Of a stretch of DNA of 64,000 bases, positions 17,910-26,163 are shown in pieces. Below the pieces are notes generated by a model. That model was not told the origin of the DNA. It made no database searches and saw nothing but the letters and a program-made list of their open reading frames with translations. The translations under genes were made by a program, and so were the position numbers. Numbering within the stretch: the first letter of the stretch is position 1; every line of letters starts with the position of its first letter. This DNA is from Nonlabens marinus S1-08 (GTDB lineage: Bacteria > Bacteroidota > Bacteroidia > Flavobacteriales > Flavobacteriaceae), in NCBI RefSeq assembly GCF_000831385.1, contig NZ_AP014548.1, positions 2,595,779 to 2,659,778 of the forward strand, given 5' to 3'.

Positions 17910-18059
17910 TTAGTTGTTCAGCGTTTCAATAGTCATGTTAGGCAATCTGATAACGCTCAGTGCTTTAGAATAGGCTAAAATCCTATTAACAGTTTCCGGT
18001 CTTGGACCTGTCGGTTTCACTCGTTCTGAAGATGAGGATGTATTGTAAAGTTTTGGCAT
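17910..18059 (-). CDS. 49-aa conserved-looking small protein downstream of ECF sigma factor
   Basis: A reading frame of 49 codons with ATG at 18059-18057 and TAA at 17912-17910; it begins MPKLYNTSSSSERVKP and ends MTIETLNN. The middle PRPETVNRILAYSKALSVI matches a pattern I recall in small flavobacterial proteins lying behind ECF sigma genes (basic, then P-R-x-E-T-V-x-x-x-L-x-Y-S-K-A-L). A strong terminator begins 21 bases past its stop, and it lies 63 bases after the sigma gene in the same direction, so it fits a two-gene transcript. It could be a sigma-associated regulator or simply a conserved small protein; no function is known. Confidence 0.7.
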   Translation of the reverse strand: MPKLYNTSSSSERVKPTGPRPETVNRILAYSKALSVIRLPNMTIETLNN

Positions 18060-18121
18060 GTGTAAGTGTGTTTATGATACTAAAACGCACTCAACTTTAC
18101 AATAGTATATCTACATCAACT

Positions 18122-18706
18122 TTATTTTGTCAAAACGATATTATGCTTATCAATAACTTTTCTCAAGTTGATAAGCGCATAACGCATTCTTCCTAGGGCA
18201 GTATTGATACTTACATCAGTAGACTCTGCAATTTCTTTAAAAGACATTTCTTTGTAGATACGCATCAATAAAACCTCCTTTTGGTCTTCAGGAAGCTCCT
18301 CTACCAGTCGTCTTACATCTTCGTGCACCTGGCTAGATATCATTTCTGATTCAATGCTGTCCTCACCATCGCTGATCACATCAAAAATATCGAAGTCATT
18401 ACGCGATTGGAATTTAGGCATGCGCTTATTACGACGGAAGTGGTCGATAACAAGATTGTGAGCAATACGCATCACCCAAGGAAGAAACTTTCCTTCCTCA
18501 TTGTACTTGCCGCGTTTAAGCGTACGAATGACTTTAATAAAAGTATCTTGAAAAATATCTTCAGTGATATCTCTATCTAGAACTTTAGAAAAGATGAAAC
18601 CGTGAATTCTTTGTTTGTGGCGATTGACAAGTACCTCGAGTGCACTTTCTCTACCTTGCATGTACTCTTTTACAAGCACCGCATCGTTTGCGTTTATATC
18701 ATTCAT
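18122..18706 (-). CDS. RNA polymerase ECF-type sigma-70 factor
   Basis: A 194-aa sigma factor. Region 2 spans about residues 20-95 (VNRHKQRIHGFIFSKV, DIFQDTFIKVIRTL, FLPWVMRIAHNLVIDHFRR), an acidic linker follows, and region 4 is at about 130-185 (LPEDQKEVLLMRIYKEMSFKEIAE, then the recognition helix VSINTALGRMRYALINLR). No anti-sigma gene follows; instead a 49-aa frame lies downstream. It directs RNA polymerase to a specific promoter set; the regulon is unknown. The start codon lies in one arm of an inverted repeat. It is divergent from uvrA. Confidence 0.93.
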   Translation of the reverse strand: MNDINANDAVLVKEYMQGRESALEVLVNRHKQRIHGFIFSKVLDRDITEDIFQDTFIKVIRTLKRGKYNEEGKFLPWVMRIAHNLVIDHFRRNKRMPKFQSRNDFDIFDVISDGEDSIESEMISSQVHEDVRRLVEELPEDQKEVLLMRIYKEMSFKEIAESTDVSINTALGRMRYALINLRKVIDKHNIVLTK

Positions 18707-18769
18707 ACTATAACAACTAATGATCCAGCTAGTTAGACAGATCGATTTTTTAGAGTAATGTTATAGTAT
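18705..18769 (-). promoter_or_regulatory. Inverted repeat covering the sigma-factor start codon
   Basis: Arms ATACTATAAC (18705-18714) and GTTATAGTAT (18760-18769) are perfect complements, 45 bases apart. In the mRNA the second arm includes the A and T of the start codon, so pairing could hide it; alternatively it is a protein-binding site. Confidence 0.4.
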
Positions 18770-18908
18770 ACGCTGTAGATTAAAATTTTGTTAACGGGTT
18801 AAAGATAACAACATTTGTTCCAATCTAGCAAAACATGTCTTTACAATTTAACAAATTAATGATTCTCGTGCTTCCATTATCGTTGAACCGCTTGCTATCT
18901 TTGTGAAT

Positions 18909-21713
18909 ATGGCAGAAAAGATCATTTTCGACAACATTGATACCCTAAGTCCTAAAAGGAACATCTTAGTAAAGGGCGCTGAATTACATAATCTTAAGAA
19001 GCTGAATGCTGTCATTCCTAGAAATGAAATGGTAGTCATTACTGGATTATCTGGAAGTGGCAAATCCTCTCTAGCTTTTGACACTTTGTATGCAGAAGGT
19101 CAACGCAGGTATGTAGAAAGTCTTTCCTCCTATGCTCGGCAATTCCTAGGCCGATTGAACAAGCCAAAAGTAGAATACATCAAAGGTATCGCTCCGGCTA
19201 TTGCTATAGAGCAAAAGGTAAACTCTACTAACCCACGTAGTACAGTGGGAACAACGACGGAGATTTATGATTATCTGAAATTACTGTTTGCTCGTATTGG
19301 CAAAACCTATTCCCCTGTATCAGGAAATGAAGTGAAAAAAGATACAGTAACTGACGTGATAAACTATATCAAGGAGCAGGAAGATGGGACTAAAATGCTT
19401 CTTACCACAAGACTGATTGTAAAAGGAAAACGCGACGTCCCACAACAGCTTGCGGTTTTGTTACAGCAGGGTTTCACTCGTATTAAAGTTAATGGTGAAG
19501 TTCACCGTATTGATGAGAATGACCTAAGTTTTACAAACAAGGACAAAGTCTTTATCGTGATTGACCGTATTATCAAACGAGACAATAAAGATTTTTATAA
19601 CCGCCTGGCAGATGCGATAGACACCGCATTTTTTGAAGGTAAAGGTGTAGCTTATGTGGAATATTTAGACGGTAGCAAGTCAAGGGAATTTACCAACAAG
19701 TTTGAACTGGATGGTATGGAATTCTTGGAACCTAACCCTAACCTCTTCAGTTTTAATAATCCATATGGAGCCTGCCCTAAATGTGAGGGTTATGGTGATG
19801 TGATAGGGATTGATGAAGATCTGGTCATTCCTAACACGGCGCTATCCGTTTATGAAAGTGCTGTATTTCCTTGGCGAGGTGATAGCATGAGTTACTATAA
19901 AGATCAGCTGATCAAAAATGCCGATAAATTTGATTTTCCAATTCACCGACCTTGGTTTGAATTGACTGACAAACAAAAAAGCTTAGTCTGGGATGGAAAC
20001 AAATACTTTGCAGGAATACATTCCTTTTTTGAAGAGCTTGAAGCAAAAGCATACAAAATTCAAAATCGGGTGATGTTATCCCGGTACCGCGGAAAAACTA
20101 AATGTTCGCTATGTAAAGGAAAGCGATTGCGACCTGAAGTAAACTATATCAAAGTCAATGGTACCACCATTACTGATCTTGTAGAATTGCCCATCAAGGA
20201 ACTGCGTGTTTTCTTTCAGGAACTCACTCTGGACGACACGCAAAAGGTCATCGCAAAAAGACTACTTAAAGAAATACATAGTCGATTAGAATTTCTATCT
20301 GATGTAGGACTGGACTATTTGACGCTCAACCGTAAATCCAATTCCTTATCTGGTGGGGAGTCCCAGCGTATCAACCTCGCAACCTCATTAGGGAGTAGCT
20401 TAGTAGGAAGTATGTATATTTTGGATGAGCCTAGTATTGGCCTGCATCCACGGGATACCAAACGATTGATTAAGGTATTGAAAAACTTGCGAGACCTTGG
20501 GAACACAGTAATCATCGTAGAGCATGATGAAGAAATCATGCAAGCGGCAGATCGCATCATTGATATAGGCCCAGAAGCTGGAACTCACGGTGGCGAGGTG
20601 GTTGCTGCAGGAACTCTTGCAGAAATTTTGAAATCGACCAGTTTAACTGCTCAATATTTAAATGGGACGATGGAAATCCCGCTTCCGCGAAAGCGAAGAA
20701 AGCACAAGTATCACGTAGACATCAAAGGCGCAAGACAAAACAACCTTAAGAACATTGATGTTAGTTTTCCATTGGGAGTTTTGACCATGGTAACTGGCGT
20801 CTCGGGTAGCGGGAAATCTACTCTTGTGAAAAAAATATTGTATCCAGCCATGCTCAAAAAGCTAGGTGGCTATGGTGCAAAAGCTGGTCAGTACACTGAT
20901 ATCAGCGGTAAGTTTGAAAATGTAAAAACTATTGAATTTATAGATCAGAATCCTATAGGGCGCAGTTCTAGATCCAATCCTGTGACCTATATCAAGGCTT
21001 ATGATGATATACGCGGCTTACTGGCTTCTCAAAAGCTCTCCAAAATAAGAAACTACCAACCGAAACACTTCTCCTTCAATGTTGACGGAGGTCGATGTGA
21101 AACTTGTAAAGGAGATGGCGAGGTAACTATCGAGATGCAATTCATGGCAGATGTTACCTTGATTTGTGAAACCTGTAACGGAAAACGATTTAAAAAAGAG
21201 ATCCTGGAGGTCCAGTTTGAAAGTAAAAACATTGACGATATACTTAACTTAACGATCAATGATGCGATGGACTTTTTTGAATCCAAGGGACAGGATAAAA
21301 TTGTACGGAAGATCAAGCCTTTACAAGATGTAGGATTGGGCTACGTAACTTTAGGACAAAGTAGTTCTACCCTATCAGGTGGAGAAGCACAGCGCATCAA
21401 ACTTGCCAGTTTTCTAGTCAAAGGCACCACTAGCGATAAAACGCTATTCATCTTTGACGAACCTACAACAGGATTACACTTTCACGATATCAATAAATTA
21501 CTAGACAGTTTTAATGCGTTAATTGAAAAAGGACACAGCGTCATTGTAATTGAACACAATATGGATTTAGTCAAATGTGCCGACTATGTCATTGACTTAG
21601 GACCAGAAGGCGGTGCTGAAGGTGGTTACCTTGTAGCTGCTGGAACACCGGAGGAAGTTGCCCTAGTTGAGAAGAGTTATACCGCCCCTTTTATTGCAGA
21701 AAAACTAAATTAG
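18909..21713 (+). CDS. uvrA: Excinuclease ABC subunit A
   Basis: A 934-aa UvrA of normal length; start taken at the ATG 18909 rather than the GTG at 18903. It has two ABC modules: Walker A GLSGSGKSS and GVSGSGKST, signatures SLSGGESQRI and TLSGGEAQRI. Zinc-binding Cys pairs lie in CPKCEGYGD, CSLCKGKR and CETCKGDGE...CETCNGKRF. It scans DNA for bulky damage and loads UvrB (encoded at 52.2 kb, unlinked). A one-base variant of the dispersed palindrome encodes PLPRKRRK in the linker between the two halves. The gene diverges from the sigma-factor gene. Confidence 0.97.
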   Translation: MAEKIIFDNIDTLSPKRNILVKGAELHNLKKLNAVIPRNEMVVITGLSGSGKSSLAFDTLYAEGQRRYVESLSSYARQFLGRLNKPKVEYIKGIAPAIAIEQKVNSTNPRSTVGTTTEIYDYLKLLFARIGKTYSPVSGNEVKKDTVTDVINYIKEQEDGTKMLLTTRLIVKGKRDVPQQLAVLLQQGFTRIKVNGEVHRIDENDLSFTNKDKVFIVIDRIIKRDNKDFYNRLADAIDTAFFEGKGVAYVEYLDGSKSREFTNKFELDGMEFLEPNPNLFSFNNPYGACPKCEGYGDVIGIDEDLVIPNTALSVYESAVFPWRGDSMSYYKDQLIKNADKFDFPIHRPWFELTDKQKSLVWDGNKYFAGIHSFFEELEAKAYKIQNRVMLSRYRGKTKCSLCKGKRLRPEVNYIKVNGTTITDLVELPIKELRVFFQELTLDDTQKVIAKRLLKEIHSRLEFLSDVGLDYLTLNRKSNSLSGGESQRINLATSLGSSLVGSMYILDEPSIGLHPRDTKRLIKVLKNLRDLGNTVIIVEHDEEIMQAADRIIDIGPEAGTHGGEVVAAGTLAEILKSTSLTAQYLNGTMEIPLPRKRRKHKYHVDIKGARQNNLKNIDVSFPLGVLTMVTGVSGSGKSTLVKKILYPAMLKKLGGYGAKAGQYTDISGKFENVKTIEFIDQNPIGRSSRSNPVTYIKAYDDIRGLLASQKLSKIRNYQPKHFSFNVDGGRCETCKGDGEVTIEMQFMADVTLICETCNGKRFKKEILEVQFESKNIDDILNLTINDAMDFFESKGQDKIVRKIKPLQDVGLGYVTLGQSSSTLSGGEAQRIKLASFLVKGTTSDKTLFIFDEPTTGLHFHDINKLLDSFNALIEKGHSVIVIEHNMDLVKCADYVIDLGPEGGAEGGYLVAAGTPEEVALVEKSYTAPFIAEKLN
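20680..20695. repeat. Dispersed palindrome, degenerate copy (in uvrA)
   Basis: CGCTTCCGCGAAAGCG differs from the core by one base (T to C), which breaks the symmetry. It reads L-P-R-K-R and sits at the position expected from the regular spacing of the other copies. Confidence 0.75.
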
Positions 21714-21733
21714 AGTGAACTAATAGTAGGCTA

Positions 21734-22804
21734 ATGAAAAAACCAAGATTACGTCGTAAAGCAACGCCTAAATCTCGCAACAGCGTCTTTCAGCCACCTG
21801 GAACTATTTCCTATGTAGGTGAAGATCGCACGGAGAAGGTAGCTACTGAAACCATTCTTTACGACGAGAAAGAGTTTAAAAAGCTAGAAGGTATTTTTCT
21901 GGATAAATTAGAGGATGATCAAGTGAATTGGTTCAATGTGGACGGTGTGCATGAAATTGATCTCTTGGAAAAAGTGGGAAGTAAATTTCACTTACACCAC
22001 TTGCTACTGGAAGACATTGCCAATACCACTCAACGTCCTAAAACCGAATTCTACGAAGAATGCATTTACCAATGCATAAAAATGATCAGCTACGACCCTG
22101 AGGAAAATGAAATCAATCAGGAACAGGTGAGTATTTTACTTACCAATCATGCAGTAATTACATTTCAAGAAAAAACGGGCGATGTGTTTGAAAATATACG
22201 GGAGCGCATTGAGCAGTCCCGTGGTAGAATACGATATAGTAACAATGACTACTTGTTTTATGCATTAATAGACAGTGTTATTGATCATTATTTTATAGCT
22301 GTGGAGCAAATAGGAGAATACCTAGACCAGCTCGAAGATGAGATTTTTGATGATCCTCAAAAATCATCTCTAGAACGTGTGCAAAAAAACAAACGCATGT
22401 TGCTTACTCTACGCAGGGCAATATTCCCATTGAGAGAGTCTATCAGCCGTTTACTTAAAGAGGATTCTAAATTTATTGACCCACAAATTAAGAGTTACTT
22501 TCAGGATGCCTATGATCACTGCATTCAAATCATTGAAACAGTAGAATCCTATCGCGAGATCAATGGTGGGTTGAGGGATATGTATTTATCCAGTGTAAGC
22601 CACAAGATGAATCAGATCATGCAGGTGCTAACAATTATGTCTTCCATATTTATTCCCTTGACATTCTTAGCTGGAATTTATGGGATGAATTTTGACCATA
22701 TTCCTGAATTGCACTGGGAGCATGGCTACCGTTACTTCTGGATATTAAGCGGCTGTATGTTTGTTGCATTGCTCGGTTTTTTCAAGTGGAAAAAGTGGCT
22801 TTAA
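21734..22804 (+). CDS. corA: Magnesium/cobalt transporter CorA
   Basis: A 356-aa CorA-type channel. There is a long cytoplasmic N-domain (acidic, with TQRPKTEFYEECIYQCIKMI), a long stalk helix (LDQLEDEIFDDPQKSSLERVQKNK in outline), and two C-terminal membrane helices. The first helix ends in the selectivity motif YGMN (about residue 317), followed by the loop FDHIPELHWEHGY. It carries Mg2+ (and Co2+/Ni2+) into the cell down the membrane potential. It follows uvrA by 20 bases, probably by read-through, with no functional link evident. Confidence 0.95.
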   Translation: MKKPRLRRKATPKSRNSVFQPPGTISYVGEDRTEKVATETILYDEKEFKKLEGIFLDKLEDDQVNWFNVDGVHEIDLLEKVGSKFHLHHLLLEDIANTTQRPKTEFYEECIYQCIKMISYDPEENEINQEQVSILLTNHAVITFQEKTGDVFENIRERIEQSRGRIRYSNNDYLFYALIDSVIDHYFIAVEQIGEYLDQLEDEIFDDPQKSSLERVQKNKRMLLTLRRAIFPLRESISRLLKEDSKFIDPQIKSYFQDAYDHCIQIIETVESYREINGGLRDMYLSSVSHKMNQIMQVLTIMSSIFIPLTFLAGIYGMNFDHIPELHWEHGYRYFWILSGCMFVALLGFFKWKKWL

Positions 22805-22904
22805 TTTGTAGGTAAATTCTTTTTGGCACGCGAATTGTAAAGTATATAGGGAAGGTAAATTATAAGAGTAAGTTGCTTTCATAAAGTTTTTTGGTTGGTT
22901 AGTG

Positions 22905-22941
22905 GGAAATCTCGAGATGTCTTTCGACTCTCGGGATTTCC
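22905..22941. repeat. Imperfect hairpin after corA
   Basis: Arms GGAAATCTCGAGA and TCTCGGGATTTCC pair over 13 bases with one G-T pair and an 11-base loop. No T-run follows on the forward strand. It may be a transcription end or an unrelated stem-loop repeat. Confidence 0.5.
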
Positions 22942-23001
22942 TCGTTTATAGAGAACCGTTTCATTAAAATTCCGGTTACTTTTGAAATTCAATTTTTGCC
23001 C

Positions 23002-23565
23002 ATGAAAAGACTTCTTTCCATACTCATTCTATTTGCCCTATCTAGTTGTGAAAATAGCAAAGAAAAAAATATAGAGCAGCCAGCAATAACTACTGTTGAC
23101 AAAGTATTTCCCGAAGATTTTCTAGGCATTTATAAAGGTGACCTACAAATCACATCTAGCAACGGAACTTCACAAATTCCCATGGAATTTCATCTATCCA
23201 AAACAGACACCGTCGACAAATTCAATTACAAAATCTTCTATGGAAAAGAACGTGATCCTAGAAACTACAATTTAGAACGCACACACAACCCTAATCTATT
23301 TCTAGTAGATGAGAACAATGGTATTGTACTAGAAAGCGCCTATGCAGATCATACCTTGTACAGCACCTATGAAGTGATGGGTAACTTATTGCACAGTACG
23401 GAGATCTTCTACGACGATAAAATGGAATTTATGATCGCCATGGCTCGAATCCAAGACACCTCAATGACAGGTAATGAGGAAAGCGCCATAGTGAAGAATT
23501 ACCCCATGTCAGTGCTGCAGCGAGCGACGCTCTACAAGCAAACCGACTCCACTCGTACAAAATAA
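23002..23565 (+). CDS. Lipoprotein of unknown function
   Basis: A 187-aa protein with a short type II signal: MKRLLSILILFALSSC with Cys at residue 16. The start at ATG 23002 is preferred over TTG 22996. The mature domain begins after a charged linker and contains DFLGIYKGDLQI, PMEFHLSKTDTVDKFNYKIFYG and GIVLESAYADHTLYSTYEV, which suggests a single beta-barrel/lipocalin-like fold. I do not know a named family. It ends at a bidirectional terminator. Confidence 0.78.
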   Translation: MKRLLSILILFALSSCENSKEKNIEQPAITTVDKVFPEDFLGIYKGDLQITSSNGTSQIPMEFHLSKTDTVDKFNYKIFYGKERDPRNYNLERTHNPNLFLVDENNGIVLESAYADHTLYSTYEVMGNLLHSTEIFYDDKMEFMIAMARIQDTSMTGNEESAIVKNYPMSVLQRATLYKQTDSTRTK

Positions 23566-23593
23566 AAAAGTCCCGCTTAATGCAGGACTTTTA
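23566..23593. terminator. Bidirectional terminator
   Basis: Stem AAAAGTCC / GGACTTTT (23566-23573 with 23585-23592) separates the lipoprotein gene from the convergent acyltransferase gene; a palindrome copy follows 9 bases later. Confidence 0.75.
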
Positions 23594-23601
23594 GTGTATG
23601 G

Positions 23602-23621
23602 TTCGCTTTCGCGAAAGCGAA
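23602..23621. repeat. Dispersed palindrome, copy 7 (intergenic)
   Basis: Full 20-base form between convergent genes, next to but distinct from the terminator stem. Confidence 0.95.
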
Positions 23622-23632
23622 ATAACTATTAT

Positions 23633-24889
23633 TTATGCAAACGCCTCAGCAACTGCTGCACTCAATCTCTTATAAACGCCAGAATCCAAGCGATCGCGTA
23701 TAGCATCAAACGCATCTAGTGTTACTTCTATATCTTCCATGGTGTGGGTAGCCGTTGGAATCAATCTCAATAAGATCAGCCCTTTAGGTATTACTGGATA
23801 CACTACAATCGAACAGAAGATACCGTAGTTCTCACGCAAATCTTTAACCAGCGCCATAGCTTCTGGTATACTTCCTTTAAGGTACACTGGAGTCACACAG
23901 CTTTGCGTGGTTCCTATATCAAAGCCACGTTTCTTAAGACCAGACTGCAATGCATTTACATTTTCCCAAAGCTTTTCTTTCAACTCTGGCATAGAACGTA
24001 ACATATCTAGACGTTTCAAAGCACCTATCACTAACTGCATTTGCAATGACTTTGCAAACATCTGTGAACGTAAGTTGTACTTTAGGTAGTCCATTATTTC
24101 TTTATCAGCAGCAATGAATGCTCCTGTACTGGCAAGGGATTTTGCAAAAGTTGCAAAATAAACATCGATGCCATCTTGAATACCTTGCTCCTCGCCTGCT
24201 CCGGCACCGGTTTTACCTAGTGTTCCAAAACCGTGCGCATCGTCCACAAAAAGTCTGAACTTATACTTGTCTTTAAGGGCTACAATCTCTTTCAATTTCC
24301 CTTGCTCTCCACGCATCCCAAATACACCTTCAGAAATAACGAGGATTCCGCCGCCAGTTTCTTCAGCAAGTTTGGTAGCTCGCTGTAAGTTTTTCTCGAT
24401 ACTATCCAGATCATTGTGCACATAAGTGAAGCGCTTCCCCTGGTGAAGTCGTACCCCATCAATAATACATGCATGAGCATCGACGTCATATACGATCACA
24501 TCGTCTTTAGACACTAGCGCATCTATGGTAGACATACATCCCTGATAACCGAAGTTTAATAAATAAGCCGCTTCCTTGTCCACAAATTGAGCAAGTTCAC
24601 GCTCTAGTTGTTCATGCAAGTCTGTATGACCGCTCATCATTCGAGCGCCCATTGGGTAAGCACTACCATATTCAGCAGCAGCTTCTGCATCTACTTTGCG
24701 AACTTCAGGGTGATTGGCTAATCCTAGGTAGTCGTTAACACTCCAGGTAATAACCTCGCGCCCGTTGAAACGCATGCGGTTTGAGATAGGTCCTTCTAGC
24801 TTAGGAAACACAAAATAACCCTCTGCAATAGAAGCCCATTTTCCTAGTGGTCCTTTGTCCGCATAAATTTTATCAAATAAGTCTTTCAT
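23633..24889 (-). CDS. Alpha-oxoamine synthase family enzyme; probable cysteate fatty acyltransferase (capnine synthesis) or serine palmitoyltransferase
   Basis: A 418-aa PLP enzyme of the KBL/SPT class. Seen: WSVNDYLGLANHPEV, YPMGARMMSGHTDLHEQLE, DDAHGFGTLGKTG, the PLP-binding Lys in TFAKSLASTGAF, and a C-terminal LLRLIPTATHT. The class condenses an acyl thioester with an amino acid, losing CO2. In flavobacteria one such enzyme uses cysteate and makes capnine, the base of sulfonolipids, as shown in Flavobacterium johnsoniae; in other Bacteroidota the homologue is serine palmitoyltransferase. The neighbour behind it is a cysteine-synthase-like enzyme, which favours cysteate. Start taken at ATG 24889, not TTG 24895. 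Confidence 0.8.
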   Translation of the reverse strand: MKDLFDKIYADKGPLGKWASIAEGYFVFPKLEGPISNRMRFNGREVITWSVNDYLGLANHPEVRKVDAEAAAEYGSAYPMGARMMSGHTDLHEQLERELAQFVDKEAAYLLNFGYQGCMSTIDALVSKDDVIVYDVDAHACIIDGVRLHQGKRFTYVHNDLDSIEKNLQRATKLAEETGGGILVISEGVFGMRGEQGKLKEIVALKDKYKFRLFVDDAHGFGTLGKTGAGAGEEQGIQDGIDVYFATFAKSLASTGAFIAADKEIMDYLKYNLRSQMFAKSLQMQLVIGALKRLDMLRSMPELKEKLWENVNALQSGLKKRGFDIGTTQSCVTPVYLKGSIPEAMALVKDLRENYGIFCSIVVYPVIPKGLILLRLIPTATHTMEDIEVTLDAFDAIRDRLDSGVYKRLSAAVAEAFA

Positions 24890-24905
24890 CGTCAAAATTA
24901 AGCTG

Positions 24906-24913
24906 CAAATATA
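24906..24913 (-). promoter_or_regulatory. -7 box of the acyltransferase gene
   Basis: The reverse strand reads TATATTTG 17 bases before the ATG, a perfect TAnnTTTG. No clear -33 TTTG at the usual distance, so the call rests on one box. Confidence 0.5.
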
Positions 24914-25007
24914 CGATACAAAACGCAGATCTCCTATGCTATAATAGGCATAGAAAATTTGATATTAGTTGATAATCTGTTGATAACTAATAGGTTGTAT
25001 GGATAAG

Positions 25008-25027
25008 TTCGCTTTCGCGAAAGCGAA
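25008..25027. repeat. Dispersed palindrome, copy 8 (intergenic)
   Basis: Full 20-base form, extended by one more G/C pair on each side, between the two co-directional PLP-enzyme genes. Confidence 0.95.
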
Positions 25028-25063
25028 CTCATTAAACCTCTAACCACCTCAAAATAAGGAGGT

Positions 25064-26104
25064 TTACTTAATATACTCAATATGCTGCTCTGCCGCAGTA
25101 GAAACTGAATCAAAGAACCCTTGATCCTGCATCCATTTGTCGTTGTATATTTTACTCATATAACGAGACCCGTGATCTGGGAATATCACCACAACCACAG
25201 CATCCTCACCAAAGGCATTTTCTTTAACCAATTGTTTTACCGCTTGCATCGCTGCACCACTGGTATAACCTACGAACAATCCTTCAGTCTGTGAAATTTT
25301 ACGTGCCATGTGGGCAGCGTCTTCATCCTTCACTTTTGTGAAGCTGTCAATCACATCAAAATCAGTCGCTGTTGGAATCAAGTTTTTACCCAACCCTTCA
25401 ATACGATACGGGTAAATTTCATTCTTATCGAATTCTTGAGTTTCGTGAAACTTTTTAAGTACACTACCGTACGCATCAACTCCTAAGATTTGCACATTAG
25501 GATTTTGTTCCTTGAGGTATTTTGCAGTTCCAGAAATGGTACCACCTGTACCGCTACATGCTACTAAATGAGTGATTTTTCCAGCCGTTTGTTTCCAGAT
25601 CTCTGGACCAGTGGACATATAATGAGCTTCCGTATTCAGCTCATTAAAGTACTGATTGATATAAATACTGTTTTTTATTTCTTCATGCAGTCGTTTAGCA
25701 ACCTCGTAATAGCTGCGAGGATCGTCTGCACTCACGTTTGCTGGACACACATATACTTTAGCGCCCATCGATTTAAGCATGTCGATCTTATCAGCACTGG
25801 ACTTAGAACTCACGGCTAGAATACAATCATAGCCTTTAATACGGCTTACCATGGCGATACTGAATCCTGTATTACCTGAAGTCGTTTCTATAATGGTGTC
25901 GCCAGGCTTAAGAAGTCCTTTATTTTCTGCCTGCTCTATAATATGTAATGCAATTCGATCTTTAGAGGAATGTCCTGGATTGAAAGACTCCACCTTAGCA
26001 TAATAATCGCCAGGAAAGCCGTCAACGGTTTGGGATAGTTTGATTAGGGGGGTTTCTCCTATTAACTCAAGAACATTGTTGTACGCCTGAATTTGTCCGC
26101 TCAT
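25064..26104 (-). CDS. PLP-dependent cysteine synthase/CBS family enzyme; candidate cysteate synthase
   Basis: A 346-aa fold-type II PLP enzyme. The cofactor Lys is in [14 protein letters not shown], the substrate loop is TSGNTG, the phosphate-binding loop is [10 protein letters not shown], and the end [14 protein letters not shown] resembles cystathionine beta-synthase catalytic cores. The motif NPGHSSKDR differs from the NPxGSVKDR usual in CysK/CysM, so a different nucleophile or substrate is plausible. Placed directly upstream of the acyltransferase on the same strand, it could make cysteate from phosphoserine or cysteine plus sulfite. Cysteine synthase or cystathionine beta-synthase remain alternatives. 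A TAGATTTG box lies at 26147-26154. Confidence 0.78.
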   Translation of the reverse strand: MSGQIQAYNNVLELIGETPLIKLSQTVDGFPGDYYAKVESFNPGHSSKDRIALHIIEQAENKGLLKPGDTIIETTSGNTGFSIAMVSRIKGYDCILAVSSKSSADKIDMLKSMGAKVYVCPANVSADDPRSYYEVAKRLHEEIKNSIYINQYFNELNTEAHYMSTGPEIWKQTAGKITHLVACSGTGGTISGTAKYLKEQNPNVQILGVDAYGSVLKKFHETQEFDKNEIYPYRIEGLGKNLIPTATDFDVIDSFTKVKDEDAAHMARKISQTEGLFVGYTSGAAMQAVKQLVKENAFGEDAVVVVIFPDHGSRYMSKIYNDKWMQDQGFFDSVSTAAEQHIEYIK

Positions 26105-26163
26105 ATAATGTGTTTTTGTCGAGTGCTAAAAAAGCGCAAAACGTTGCAAATCTACATAATTTT

